The notes under the pieces were generated by a model that was given only the letters and a program-made list of their open reading frames with translations, was not told the origin of the DNA and ran no database searches. From Planctomycetota bacterium (GTDB taxonomy: Bacteria > Planctomycetota > Planctomycetia > Pirellulales > Pirellulaceae), in the NCBI GenBank assembly GCA_026692885.1, contig JAPLNJ010001146.1, positions 1 to 8,725 on the forward strand: DNA of 8,725 nucleotides, given 5' to 3'. A program made the position numbers and the translations under genes. Of the stretch, positions 1-7,376 are shown one piece after another (the stretch's first letter is position 1; each line of letters starts with the position of its first letter).

Positions 1-792
1 TGGGGCCTGATCATCTACGACGAGGTCCATCTGCTGCCGGCGCCGGTGTTTCAAGTCACGGCCAGTCTGCAGGCCCGGCGGCGGCTGGGACTGACGGCCA
101 CGTTGGTCCGCGAAGACGGCCGCGAGGATGACGTGTTCGCGCTGATCGGACCGAAAAAAGTCGATGTCCCTTGGAAGGTCTTGGAAGGGCAGGGCTGGAT
201 CGCCACGGCCGTCTGTAGCGAAATCCGCGTGCCCATGCCGGAGGAGCTGCGCATGCCCTACGCCGTGGCTGATGCACGGCAGAAGTTCCGCATCGCTTCG
301 GAAAATCCGCAAAAGTCGCGGCACGTGCGTGAGATTCTCGACCGGCACCCCGACGAGCCGACGCTGATCATCGGCATGTACGTGGAACAACTCCAGGAGC
401 TGGCGGGTGAGTTGGCGGTGCCACTGATCACGGGCACCACATCGCAAAAGAAACGCGACGACTTGTTTGGTCGCTTCAAAGCGGGCGAAGTGCGCGTGTT
501 GGCGGTGTCGAAAGTCGCCAACTTCGCGGTCGACCTGCCGGACGCGGCAGTGGCCATCCAGATTTCGGGGACCTTCGGTTCGCGGCAGGAGGAGGCCCAG
601 CGGCTGGGCCGCATTCTGCGCCCCAAGCCGGGCCGCAATCAGGCCCACTTCTATAGCTTGGTCAGCGGCGATACCGTGGAGCAGGATTTCGCCTTGAAAC
701 GCCAGTTGTTCTTGTGCGAACAGGGCTATGCCTACGAGATCCTGGACGCCGACGACCGGATCGTGTGGCGGGCAGCAGCGGGGCCGGCATGA
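1..792 (+). CDS. xpb: XPB/ERCC3-family DNA helicase, C-terminal part (5' end outside window)
   Basis: This is the C-terminal 263 residues of a superfamily-2 DNA helicase of the XPB/ERCC3 type; the frame is open from base 1, so the start lies upstream. Numbering from the window edge, helicase motif II is D7-E8-V9-H10 and motif III is the LTAT at 31-34. It is followed at once by R37-E38-D39, the RED motif characteristic of XPB. The RecA2 half contains SKVANFAVDLPDA (motif V region) and QRLGRILRPK (motif VI, with the arginine finger). ATP-driven 3'-to-5' duplex opening is known for the family, which acts in TFIIH in eukaryotes and is thought to act in repair in bacteria and archaea. Missing from view are the Walker A motif and the N-terminal damage-recognition region. 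The stop codon overlaps the next start (ATGA at 789-792), so translational coupling with the partner gene is likely. The family call is secure; the cellular role is inferred. Confidence 0.95.
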   Translation, partial: WGLIIYDEVHLLPAPVFQVTASLQARRRLGLTATLVREDGREDDVFALIGPKKVDVPWKVLEGQGWIATAVCSEIRVPMPEELRMPYAVADARQKFRIASENPQKSRHVREILDRHPDEPTLIIGMYVEQLQELAGELAVPLITGTTSQKKRDDLFGRFKAGEVRVLAVSKVANFAVDLPDAAVAIQISGTFGSRQEEAQRLGRILRPKPGRNQAHFYSLVSGDTVEQDFALKRQLFLCEQGYAYEILDADDRIVWRAAAGPA

Positions 793-1958
793 AGTACTTC
801 GAATTCGATTGGCAGTGGTTTCTGGAACGTCTGCGGACGTGGAACGAGATTTCGTCGGCGTCCCGCGCGGCGTGCCTTACGCTGCACAGCAACCTGGCGG
901 CGCCGCGGACAGCGGTTGGCGAGGACATCATGCGGCTCCTGGCCGACCAGTACCTGACCGCGTACACAGACGGGCAGCGTGTCCGTGTCCACGACACGGG
1001 GCGTGCGCTAGTCACTACGCTCCTCGCCATGTCGCGTCATCCGCTAGCCTCGCCGTCGCAGCACGCCTGTCAGCGGTATCTAGACGAGCATTTCACGCAG
1101 CAAGAGCTGCAGGACGTGCAGAACCGTCTATTGATGCACGAATCAAAGCTTCTGTCCCTAGCCTGCTCCGAGACGTGGATCTCTGGTTTCCTGTCGGAGA
1201 ACGCCATGGACTGGGTGCTGCAACGACTTCCTCGCCGGGTTGCCGAGCCGAACCCGGCCACCGTGGCTGTGGCGCAAACGTTGGTGCGGCAGGCTATGAC
1301 GTGGCGCGAGCCGCTGCCGCTGCACGAATTGCCGGCCCGTTTCCCGTCGGTACTACCGGAGCGGTTGGGGCGGGCCGTTTGTTTGGCCGTGCGATTGTGG
1401 TTGCTCTTTCCCCGGCTGCAAAACGCGGACTTGGTGGCTGTGATCGGCCTGTGGCCGGGGCTGACGGCGCGACTGCACCGGCCCTCACCGACCCTACCCA
1501 CGGCCCGGGAACCGGGCGAACGATTCCACCTGGCGTTTCGCATCGAGGACATGACCGCCGTGTTGGTGGCCTGTGCCGGTGGAGGCGTGCGGATCCGCTC
1601 CAATGACTGTGCCCTGTTTGCCAAGGCCGAGGAACAGATCATCGCGAATCTGATACCGCTGCCCGCGTGGCTGGATAGCCCGTATTCCTCGTGGCGCGCC
1701 CGGCGGTTGAGCGAGGCCCAGATTCTGCTGTCCGCGATGCGTTTGACGACCACGAGCGGGAGAATGGGGCGGGACCTGCAGCTGATCGCGACGCCCGCGG
1801 GGGTGCAATGGCTGGCAGGCTCCGCGGAAGATCGGATCCGACAAGTCGTCCAGCACCTGCAGCCCACCGAACGCCTGCCGCTAGGTAGTCATCATTCGTT
1901 GGCCGATCACCGCCACGGAGTCCTGTCGGTCCCTGACCTCTGCCGACGCGCCGCCTAA
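789..1958 (+). CDS. Helicase-associated protein, N-terminal fragment ending at an in-frame TAA
   Basis: This 389-residue product starts at the ATG that overlaps the XPB stop codon. A longer reading from 714 would lie inside the helicase gene and is unlikely. The first 130 residues or so look like packed helices, starting MKYFEFDWQWFLERL. Around residues 275-300 is a segment reading GGVRIRSNDCALFAKAEEQI, followed by a helical, winged-helix-like stretch (RRLSEAQILLSAMRL) and LIATPAGVQWLAGSAEDRIR. Such segments are typical of the proteins encoded beside bacterial XPB, for example the Mycobacterium neighbour of ercc3. No enzymatic motif is visible. The last 35 residues or so (after QHLQPTERL) look unlike a folded domain end, and the TAA at 1956-1958 is followed in the same frame by the domain expected next. 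I infer this is the front part of a split gene. Role: probable partner or regulator of the upstream helicase. Confidence 0.8.
   Translation: MKYFEFDWQWFLERLRTWNEISSASRAACLTLHSNLAAPRTAVGEDIMRLLADQYLTAYTDGQRVRVHDTGRALVTTLLAMSRHPLASPSQHACQRYLDEHFTQQELQDVQNRLLMHESKLLSLACSETWISGFLSENAMDWVLQRLPRRVAEPNPATVAVAQTLVRQAMTWREPLPLHELPARFPSVLPERLGRAVCLAVRLWLLFPRLQNADLVAVIGLWPGLTARLHRPSPTLPTAREPGERFHLAFRIEDMTAVLVACAGGGVRIRSNDCALFAKAEEQIIANLIPLPAWLDSPYSSWRARRLSEAQILLSAMRLTTTSGRMGRDLQLIATPAGVQWLAGSAEDRIRQVVQHLQPTERLPLGSHHSLADHRHGVLSVPDLCRRAA
1956..1958 (+). other. In-frame TAA interrupting the helicase-associated gene
   Basis: The TAA falls in frame with both 789-1955 and 1959-2753. No second stop occurs before 2751, and the codons just after it (about 1989-2030) read SAWDEFVRWQ, which fits the lead-in to the downstream domain. 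A simple nonsense mutation is the most direct reading. Two compensating indels around 1930-1985 are also possible, because the frame beginning at base 1861 is open from 1885 past 1995 and reads DAPPKLSPGLPP there. A sequencing or assembly error cannot be excluded. Confidence 0.75.
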
Positions 1959-2006
1959 GCTTTCGCCCGGCCTCCCGCCGCGCAGTTCTCGGCCTGGGAC
2001 GAGTTC

Positions 2007-2753
2007 GTGCGTTGGCAGGTCGAAGGCGAGAATCCGCTGGTGGAACAACTGCACCGGGACGGCACGGTCTTCGTGCCCGGAGCCTATTTGTCGGCCACGT
2101 CCTCGGCCGAGCAACTGGAGGAGACCTGGGCCCGGATCCTGCGGGCCTACTGGCATGACAACCTGGTTCCGCTGGGGGGTGTGGAATTGGGCTTGGCCGA
2201 CGGCGAGCGTCTGGTCTTTCGGCTGACTGACGTGGGCCGCTACATCTTGGGCCTGGCCGACCGGTTTTCGTACCGCCCCGAGGCCGCGGAGGCGGGCGGT
2301 GAAGTGGTCGTGCAGCCGAACTTCGAGATCGTGTTTCTCGCCCCTGCGCCGCTGGCCGAAGCCACGCTGGCCCGCTGCGCGGAACGCAGCGGTGCCAAGA
2401 CGCACGGCCGTGGGGTCGGGACGTTGTTCAAGATCACCAAGGCGTCGATTTTCGCCGCCGCCGCGACCGGGATGACGCCGGAACAGGTACTCACCACGCT
2501 CCGCGAACTCTCCCGCAAGCCGTTGCCACCCAACGTCGAACGGGAGATTCAAGGTTGGTTCGGTCAATGCCGCCGCGTGACTGTCCGCCGGACCGTTCTG
2601 ATCCAGTGCCCCGATGTGCACACGGCGGCTCGGGTCGTGGCGGCCAGCGGACGCAAGGCCAGCTTGTTGGCGGAGACCATCGTGGAACTTCAGGACGCCA
2701 CGTTGCAACTGAGCCTGATCAAGAAGCTCAAAGCGATGGGGATCTTCGTCTAG
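2007..2753 (+). CDS. Helicase-associated protein, C-terminal fragment with XPB-N-terminal-like (Helicase_C_3) domain
   Basis: This 248-residue reading uses the first plausible start after the TAA, a GTG at 2007 with a modest GGGA 7 bases upstream. The frame is open from 1959, so the GTG may not be a natural start. Residues from about 105 to the end match the domain called Helicase_C_3, which is found in the N-terminal region of XPB/Ssl2 and in bacterial XPB neighbours. Landmarks are VVVQPNFEIVFLAP near 106-119, TLFKITKASIFAAAATGMTP with the following helix, LPPNVEREIQGWF, the strand-rich RRVTVRRTVLIQCPD, and the ending LIKKLKAMGIFV. The start LVEQLHRDGTVFVPGAYL suggests a further small domain. 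No helicase motifs are present despite the domain name, so this is not an ATPase. In eukaryotic TFIIH the equivalent region of XPB contacts p52; by analogy this could be a docking module for the neighbouring helicase (inference). Domain call fairly sure; independent expression uncertain. Confidence 0.75.
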   Translation: MRWQVEGENPLVEQLHRDGTVFVPGAYLSATSSAEQLEETWARILRAYWHDNLVPLGGVELGLADGERLVFRLTDVGRYILGLADRFSYRPEAAEAGGEVVVQPNFEIVFLAPAPLAEATLARCAERSGAKTHGRGVGTLFKITKASIFAAAATGMTPEQVLTTLRELSRKPLPPNVEREIQGWFGQCRRVTVRRTVLIQCPDVHTAARVVAASGRKASLLAETIVELQDATLQLSLIKKLKAMGIFV

Positions 2754-2761
2754 GCGACCGG

Positions 2762-2777
2762 CGAGGCCAAGACCTCG
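2762..2777. terminator. Weak hairpin between convergent genes
   Basis: The only structure in the 35 bases between the convergent genes is CGAGG/CCTCG (2762-2766 and 2773-2777) around a 6-base loop. The stem is short and there is no T-run on either strand, so a role in stopping transcription is a weak guess based mainly on position. Confidence 0.2.
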
Positions 2778-2788
2778 ATCCTGGAGCA

Positions 2789-3847
2789 TTATTGCCGGGA
2801 CCGATGGCGGTAGCGCGCACTGACCCGTTCCAACAAGGCGCGGTCGGCGCTGGAGAGGGACTTCATCCCGCGTGCATGCACGCGGACGAGAATCTCGTCC
2901 ACCTGGCGTTCCTCTTCTGCCTCCCGTTCTCGCTGCCGCTGAAGTTTGAACGCCCGGCGCTGTTCCAGCCAGCGTGAGACGGTCCCAGGGACCTCCGCGA
3001 TCTCTTGGGCGGCACCGGTTTCGGACTGCCGGGAGGCCCGAGAAAGAGCGTGACTGAGCGCCGCTCCCTCGTCGAGCGTCTCGGCTTCGTTCCGGTTTTC
3101 CTCGTGTTTGGCGCTGAAGAACAAGAAGATTGCCAACAGGATCAGGGCAAATCGGGTGGGCAGCAGGCTATTGACGTCGTCGAACTGGAAAACCAACGCC
3201 GCCGCACAGATTGTCAGGGCGGTAGCCTTCGCCATGCTCGCCACGATCAACAACGCCGCGCGAGGTTTCAACTGCGGCCAGCGTACCAGCAACGCGGCAC
3301 GCAGGGCTCGACCACCATCGAAGGGAAACGCTGGCAGAAGATTGACGAGGACCAGGATCCAATTGATCCAAAACACCAGTTTCAGCCCGATGATCGCGCT
3401 GCCGCCCTCGATCAGGCCCACGGGCGCCAGCGGAGAAAGCAGGCCCCAATGCCAGCCCCCGGCTGCGGTCAGGACGGGCACGCAAAGGCCGCAAATCGCG
3501 AGATTCGTCAGGGGGCCGGCCCCCTGAACCCACAATTCCGAACGCGGCTCACTCAAGCCCCGGATGGTGGCCAAGCCGCCGAGCGGACCCAGCACGAGCT
3601 CCTCGACATAGCCGCCACGCCGGACGGCGACCCAGGCATGTCCTACGTCGTGGAGCAGGACGCTCGCCAGCAGCACGCACAAGCTCTCCACGGCAATCCA
3701 GTCCAGTCCTGGCGAGGCCAGAGCTGCACCCGCACGCCAACTCCCATACAGCGTGAACGCCGCAAACAACAGGAAGAACATGTGCAGCCGCACATAGATT
3801 CCGCCCCAGCGTCCTAGCTGCAGACTCCAACTGGCATGATCGCTCAT
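2789..3847 (-). CDS. M50/site-2-type intramembrane protease homologue with HDVGH motif and rhomboid-like tail
   Basis: This 352-residue membrane protein is a site-2 protease (M50) homologue, a family that cuts transmembrane substrates inside the bilayer using zinc. The zinc-binding motif at 66-70 is HDVGH, so the usual catalytic Glu of HExxH is Asp67 (codon 3647-3649, GAC). The second motif, NLLPAFPFDGG at 169-179, supplies the third metal ligand Asp177 and is intact. Likely membrane segments are about 23-37, 52-70, 112-129, 151-172, 197-220 and 232-246. After residue 247 comes a charged soluble tail with a probable helix at 296-316 (RAFKLQRQREREAEEE). It ends with VDEILVRVHARGMKSLSSAD and RALLERVSARYRHR (317-348), resembling the tail (DUF6576-type) found on many rhomboid proteases. 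The start at 3847 is the first in-frame ATG and lacks a clear Shine-Dalgarno. The gene stands alone, convergent with the helicase partner and divergent from the TPR gene. Whether it is an active protease is uncertain; substrate unknown. Confidence 0.88.
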   Translation of the reverse strand: MSDHASWSLQLGRWGGIYVRLHMFFLLFAAFTLYGSWRAGAALASPGLDWIAVESLCVLLASVLLHDVGHAWVAVRRGGYVEELVLGPLGGLATIRGLSEPRSELWVQGAGPLTNLAICGLCVPVLTAAGGWHWGLLSPLAPVGLIEGGSAIIGLKLVFWINWILVLVNLLPAFPFDGGRALRAALLVRWPQLKPRAALLIVASMAKATALTICAAALVFQFDDVNSLLPTRFALILLAIFLFFSAKHEENRNEAETLDEGAALSHALSRASRQSETGAAQEIAEVPGTVSRWLEQRRAFKLQRQREREAEEERQVDEILVRVHARGMKSLSSADRALLERVSARYRHRSRQ

Positions 3848-3959
3848 ACGGGTATTACGTTCAGAATGGCAACGTGGTTTGGCGACGTGGTGGACTTGCT
3901 AATTGGGTATCGTAGCATTACCAGCGTCTGGCTTCAATCTTCTGCGGGTCGGGGATTTG

Positions 3960-4017
3960 GGCCGCAGCGAACTCTTTTCGGACCGGCCGCAGATCATTAG
4001 ACTGATGGTGGCCGCAG
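3960..4017 (+). repeat. Three GGCCGCAG direct repeats at exact 25-base spacing
   Basis: The octamer GGCCGCAG starts at 3960, 3985 and 4010, giving two identical 25-base steps. The bases between the copies are not alike, so this is not a decayed tandem duplication but spaced boxes. They sit 65 to 122 bases upstream of the TPR start codon. An operator or activator site is possible; chance in GC-rich DNA is also possible. Confidence 0.45.
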
Positions 4018-4066
4018 CCGGGACGACCGTACGTCAGGCTTTCCGGACAGGTAGAGCAATCCGTTG

Positions 4067-4073
4067 GGAGAAG
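4067..4073 (+). promoter_or_regulatory. Ribosome-binding site that decides the TPR gene start
   Basis: GGAGAAG ends 8 bases before the ATG at 4082. It overlaps the earlier in-frame TTG at 4064, which therefore cannot be the start it serves; ATG 4082 also places a basic N-terminus directly before the hydrophobic core of the signal peptide. Confidence 0.8.
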
Positions 4074-4081
4074 TGGGAATC

Positions 4082-7000
4082 ATGAAACAGATTCGAGGAT
4101 CGAGCAAGATGCTGGGCAGGCTGCTAGTGATCGGGCTGCTGGTGATCGGGGGACAGTTGGCTTTCCAGTCGATCGGTTTGGCGGCTGAGGACACCAGCAA
4201 ATCCCCTCAGGAGGCAGGCAATTTGTACGGGGACGCCGCCAACTTCCAGAACAACGGCGCCTTCGATTTGGCGGTCGAGGAATGGGAAAAATTCCTGAAG
4301 AAGTTTCCGAAAGATCCCTTGGCGGCCAAAGCCCAGCAGTACCTGGGTGTCTGCAACCTACAGCTGAAACATTACGACAAAGCGGCGGCGGCCTTCCAGG
4401 CTGTCATCACCAACTATCCGAAGTTCGACGCGATCCAAGACGCCTACCTGAATCTGGGCTGGTGCCAGTCTTCCTTGGCAGGCCAGAAGGTGGAAGGCCA
4501 GTACGCCAAGGCCGCAGCCACCTTTGCCGAGCTGGCCAAGAAGTTCCCGGCTGGTAAGTATACGGATCAGGCATTGTTCTTTTGGGGCGAGTCAGAATAC
4601 AACCAGGGCAAGAAGAAAGAGGCCCTCGTACCGTACGAGCAGTTGGTGAAGAACCATACCGAATCGCCTCTGCGGCGAGACGTCGTGTACGCCCTGGGCG
4701 TGACCTACGAAGAACTCGGCCAATTCGCTGAGGCCGGCAAGACTTACGACCTGTTCCTGAAGGAGTTCCCGGCTCACGAACTGGCCACGGAAGTCACGTT
4801 GCGCAAGGCCGAGACGATGCTGCAGGCCGGCGATTTCGCGGCTGCGGAGAAGATGCTCGGTGAGATTGCCGCCAAGCAGGGGTTCGCCGCCGTGGATCAC
4901 GCCCTCTCACGGCAGGCGTTTTGTCTGTCCAAGCTGGACAAATTCGCGGAAGCCGGTGAGCTGTACGTAAAATTGGCCACGAATTTCAAAGACTCCACCT
5001 ACGCCAAGGATGCCGCGCTCTCGGCCGGCCGGTGCTACTATCGCGCGGAGCGATCCCCGGACGCCGCCAAGTGGCTGCAGACCGTCGTGGATCGCGGCGG
5101 GGGAGAGGCTGCCGAAGCAGCCCACTGGCTGTGCCGCATTCACCTCCGCAACCACGAGCCAAAGCCAGCCATCGCGCTGGCGGAACAGTCGCTACCGAAA
5201 GCCGCTGGCAGTTCGTTTCTGGTGAATCTGAAGATGGATCAGGCGGATGCGTTGTACGAAATTACGGATTCCAAACCGCAGTCGCTCGCAGCGTACTTGA
5301 AAATCGTCAAGGACCATCCGCAGCACGAATCGGCGGCGCAAGCCCTGTACAATGCGGCCTTCACCGCCTTGGAACTGAAGCGACCCGACGACAGTTTGAA
5401 GTACGTCCAGGCGTTCCTGAAGGCCTACCCGCAGGACCGGCTGGTGCCCGACGTGAAGTATGTGGCTGCCGAATCCCAGCTGCTGCGCAATCAGCCTGCG
5501 GAAGCCGAAAAGGTCTACCGGGAACTGACCGCCTCCGTCGGCGACCGCTCGGAGGGCGAGTTATGGAAGGTGCGTCTGGGCTTGGCGATCTATCTCCAGA
5601 AGAAATACCAGGAAGTCGTCACCGCCTTGGAGCCGCTGCTGGCGAGCCTCAAAGGGACGGACAATCTGGCCGAAGTTCAGTTCCTGATCGGTGCCAGTCA
5701 ATTTCAGTTGGGCAACTTCGAGGCTGCGGCCAAGGCCCTGCAGGCAGCCTTACAGGCGAACCCCAAATGGCGACAAGCCGACGAGACGTTGTTGCTTCTC
5801 TCGCGGGCGCAACGCCAGCAAGACCAGCTGAAGGAAGCCCTGGCCACCGTGCGAAAACTGCTCGCGGATTTCCCCGATAGTCCGCAGGCGGCGCAAGCGC
5901 ATTATCGGCTGGGTGAGTACAGCTACGCGGCCAACGACCACAAGACGGCGATCAGCGAGTACGACGAGGTCCTGAAGCGGACCGATTCGCCCTTTGTGCC
6001 CTACGCGCTGTACGGCAAAGCCTGGGTGCAAATGAAGAGCAATGCCTACGCCGAGGCGGCCGCCGGCCTGACGACTTTGATCAAAGACTACGCCGATCAC
6101 GCCTTGCTGCCGGACGCCAAGTTCGCCCGCGCGATGTGTCGGCGGCAGGCAGGCGAACTCGACGGGGCTATTGAGGATGTGAACACCTATTTGGCCACCA
6201 AGCCGGAACTGAACAATCGGTGCGACGCCCTGTACGAGCGGGGCTTGGCCCAGGTGGCCCTGAAGAAATTCGACGACGCGGCGGCCACCTTCCAGGAAGT
6301 GCTCAAGGCGAACGAGAAGTACGCCGGTGCCGACAAAGTACTCTACGAGCTGGCCTGGGCCCATAAGGCGGTGGACGACAAGGCGAAAAACGCCGAGGCG
6401 GTCACGACCTTTGCCAAACTGGCGGCGACCTTCCCGGATAGCCCGCTGGCGGCAGAGGCCAACTTCCACGTCGGCGAAGCGGCCTACGAAAAACGTGAAT
6501 ACGCGGCAGCGGCCAAAGCCTATGCGGCCAGCAAGCAGAAGGTTGCGAAAGGAGATCTAGGCGAGAAGACGATCCACAAACTTGGCTGGGCCAACTTTCA
6601 GCAGAAGCAGTACGATCCGGCCCTGGCTGAATTCGCGGCACAGTTGCAGGCGTATCCGCAAGGCGCACTCCACGCCGACGCGCTGTTTATGAACGCCGAG
6701 TGTCTCTTCCGCTTGGAAAAATATACGGAGGCCCTGCCCGCCTACCAAGCGGCTCAGAAAGCTCCGTTGTCCTCGCCGACGGTCCAGGTTCTGGCCCGGT
6801 TGCACGCCGGCCAGTCCGCGTCGCAATTGAAGCAATGGGAGGAGGCGGTCGCGCTGCTCGCTCCGATCTCCGAGAAATTCCCGGATTCGCCGTATCTGGC
6901 TGAGGCTAACTACGAATTGGGCTGGGCCAAACAGAACTCGGGCAACGAGGAAGCGGCCCTGAAAGCCTACGAGGATGCCGCCACGCAATCGCGCTCCGCC

Positions 7001-7321
7001 GTCGGGGCACGTGCGAGATTCATGATCGGCGAACTAGCTTTCGGCAAGAAGCAGCATGCGGACGCAATCCGTCACTTCCAGCGTGTGATGTTCGGCTACG
7101 GAGGCGATAAGGCGCTCGACGACGTGAAGAAGTGGCAGGCCAAGGCGGGCTTCGAGGCCGGACGTTGCGCCGAAGTGCAGATCCAGGACGCCCAAGCCAA
7201 TGCCAAGTCGGCCCTGCTCGCCGACGCCAAGAAGTTCTACCAGTACGTGATCGACAAACATCCGCAGGACGAACTGGTGGCGAAAGCCCAGCAGCGTGTG
7301 GCCGCCTTGTCCAAACTGTGA
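4082..7321 (+). CDS. Large exported tetratricopeptide-repeat protein
   Basis: This 1079-residue protein is built almost wholly of TPR-like helical pairs. An N-terminal signal peptide is clear: basic residues K2, R5, K9 and R13, a hydrophobic core 14-28 (LLVIGLLVIGG), and a likely signal peptidase I site after A35 (GLAA/ED). No lipobox cysteine is seen, so a soluble periplasmic protein is expected. From about residue 45 to the end, units of roughly 36-43 residues recur. Each has an aromatic-Pro turn such as FPKDP (75), YPKFD (112), FPAGK (155) or FPAHE (229), then an A..A...LG helix and a Y..A...Y/F helix. Later copies include FPDSPQAAQAHYRLGEYSY and FPDSPYLAEANYELGWAKQ. The pattern is that of BamD/YbgF (CpoB)-like periplasmic TPRs, but the protein is several times longer. 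ExbB and ExbD follow downstream, pointing to a scaffold role in an energised envelope system. That role is inferred from context; no enzymatic domain is present. Confidence 0.9.
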   Translation: MKQIRGSSKMLGRLLVIGLLVIGGQLAFQSIGLAAEDTSKSPQEAGNLYGDAANFQNNGAFDLAVEEWEKFLKKFPKDPLAAKAQQYLGVCNLQLKHYDKAAAAFQAVITNYPKFDAIQDAYLNLGWCQSSLAGQKVEGQYAKAAATFAELAKKFPAGKYTDQALFFWGESEYNQGKKKEALVPYEQLVKNHTESPLRRDVVYALGVTYEELGQFAEAGKTYDLFLKEFPAHELATEVTLRKAETMLQAGDFAAAEKMLGEIAAKQGFAAVDHALSRQAFCLSKLDKFAEAGELYVKLATNFKDSTYAKDAALSAGRCYYRAERSPDAAKWLQTVVDRGGGEAAEAAHWLCRIHLRNHEPKPAIALAEQSLPKAAGSSFLVNLKMDQADALYEITDSKPQSLAAYLKIVKDHPQHESAAQALYNAAFTALELKRPDDSLKYVQAFLKAYPQDRLVPDVKYVAAESQLLRNQPAEAEKVYRELTASVGDRSEGELWKVRLGLAIYLQKKYQEVVTALEPLLASLKGTDNLAEVQFLIGASQFQLGNFEAAAKALQAALQANPKWRQADETLLLLSRAQRQQDQLKEALATVRKLLADFPDSPQAAQAHYRLGEYSYAANDHKTAISEYDEVLKRTDSPFVPYALYGKAWVQMKSNAYAEAAAGLTTLIKDYADHALLPDAKFARAMCRRQAGELDGAIEDVNTYLATKPELNNRCDALYERGLAQVALKKFDDAAATFQEVLKANEKYAGADKVLYELAWAHKAVDDKAKNAEAVTTFAKLAATFPDSPLAAEANFHVGEAAYEKREYAAAAKAYAASKQKVAKGDLGEKTIHKLGWANFQQKQYDPALAEFAAQLQAYPQGALHADALFMNAECLFRLEKYTEALPAYQAAQKAPLSSPTVQVLARLHAGQSASQLKQWEEAVALLAPISEKFPDSPYLAEANYELGWAKQNSGNEEAALKAYEDAATQSRSAVGARARFMIGELAFGKKQHADAIRHFQRVMFGYGGDKALDDVKKWQAKAGFEAGRCAEVQIQDAQANAKSALLADAKKFYQYVIDKHPQDELVAKAQQRVAALSKL

Positions 7322-7376
7322 AGCCGGCGGGCCGCCAAGTAGATCCCGCTTGCCGATCTAATGCTGTCGCACGAGT

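Larger units (their letters stand above)
3848..4081. promoter_or_regulatory. Divergent intergenic region between the protease and TPR genes
   Basis: These 234 bases separate two divergently transcribed genes, so promoters for both should lie here. I could not pick a -35/-10 pair with good spacing on either strand. The visible structure is the three regularly spaced GGCCGCAG boxes and the Shine-Dalgarno listed separately. A 60-codon open frame at 3903-4085 has no family resemblance and overlaps the TPR start, so it is not called. Confidence 0.45.

Noticed and set aside
1070..1867. 265-codon open frame on the - strand
   Set aside because: Antisense shadow of the N-terminal fragment; Arg/Ser/Cys-rich with no recognisable motif.
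1881..2789. 302-codon open frame on the - strand, antisense to the helicase-associated gene
   Set aside because: It mirrors the codon bias of the + strand gene in GC-rich DNA, has a low-complexity Gly/Arg/Gln-rich composition and resembles no family, whereas the + strand has a clear domain.
3005..3817. 270-codon open frame on the + strand over the protease gene
   Set aside because: The opposite strand encodes an unmistakable membrane protein with M50 motifs; this frame is Gln/Arg-rich noise.
4064..4081. Upstream TTG as start of the TPR gene
   Set aside because: It overlaps the Shine-Dalgarno used by ATG 4082 and would add residues before the signal peptide with no ribosome site of its own.
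5750..6469. 239-codon open frame on the - strand inside the TPR gene
   Set aside because: Antisense shadow; the TPR pattern runs unbroken through the region on the + strand.
7322..7360. GC-rich GGCGGGCCGCC and an AGATC/GATCT dyad as an intrinsic terminator of the TPR gene
   Set aside because: The first has a loop too tight to form, the second has only a 5-bp stem, and neither is followed by a T-run.
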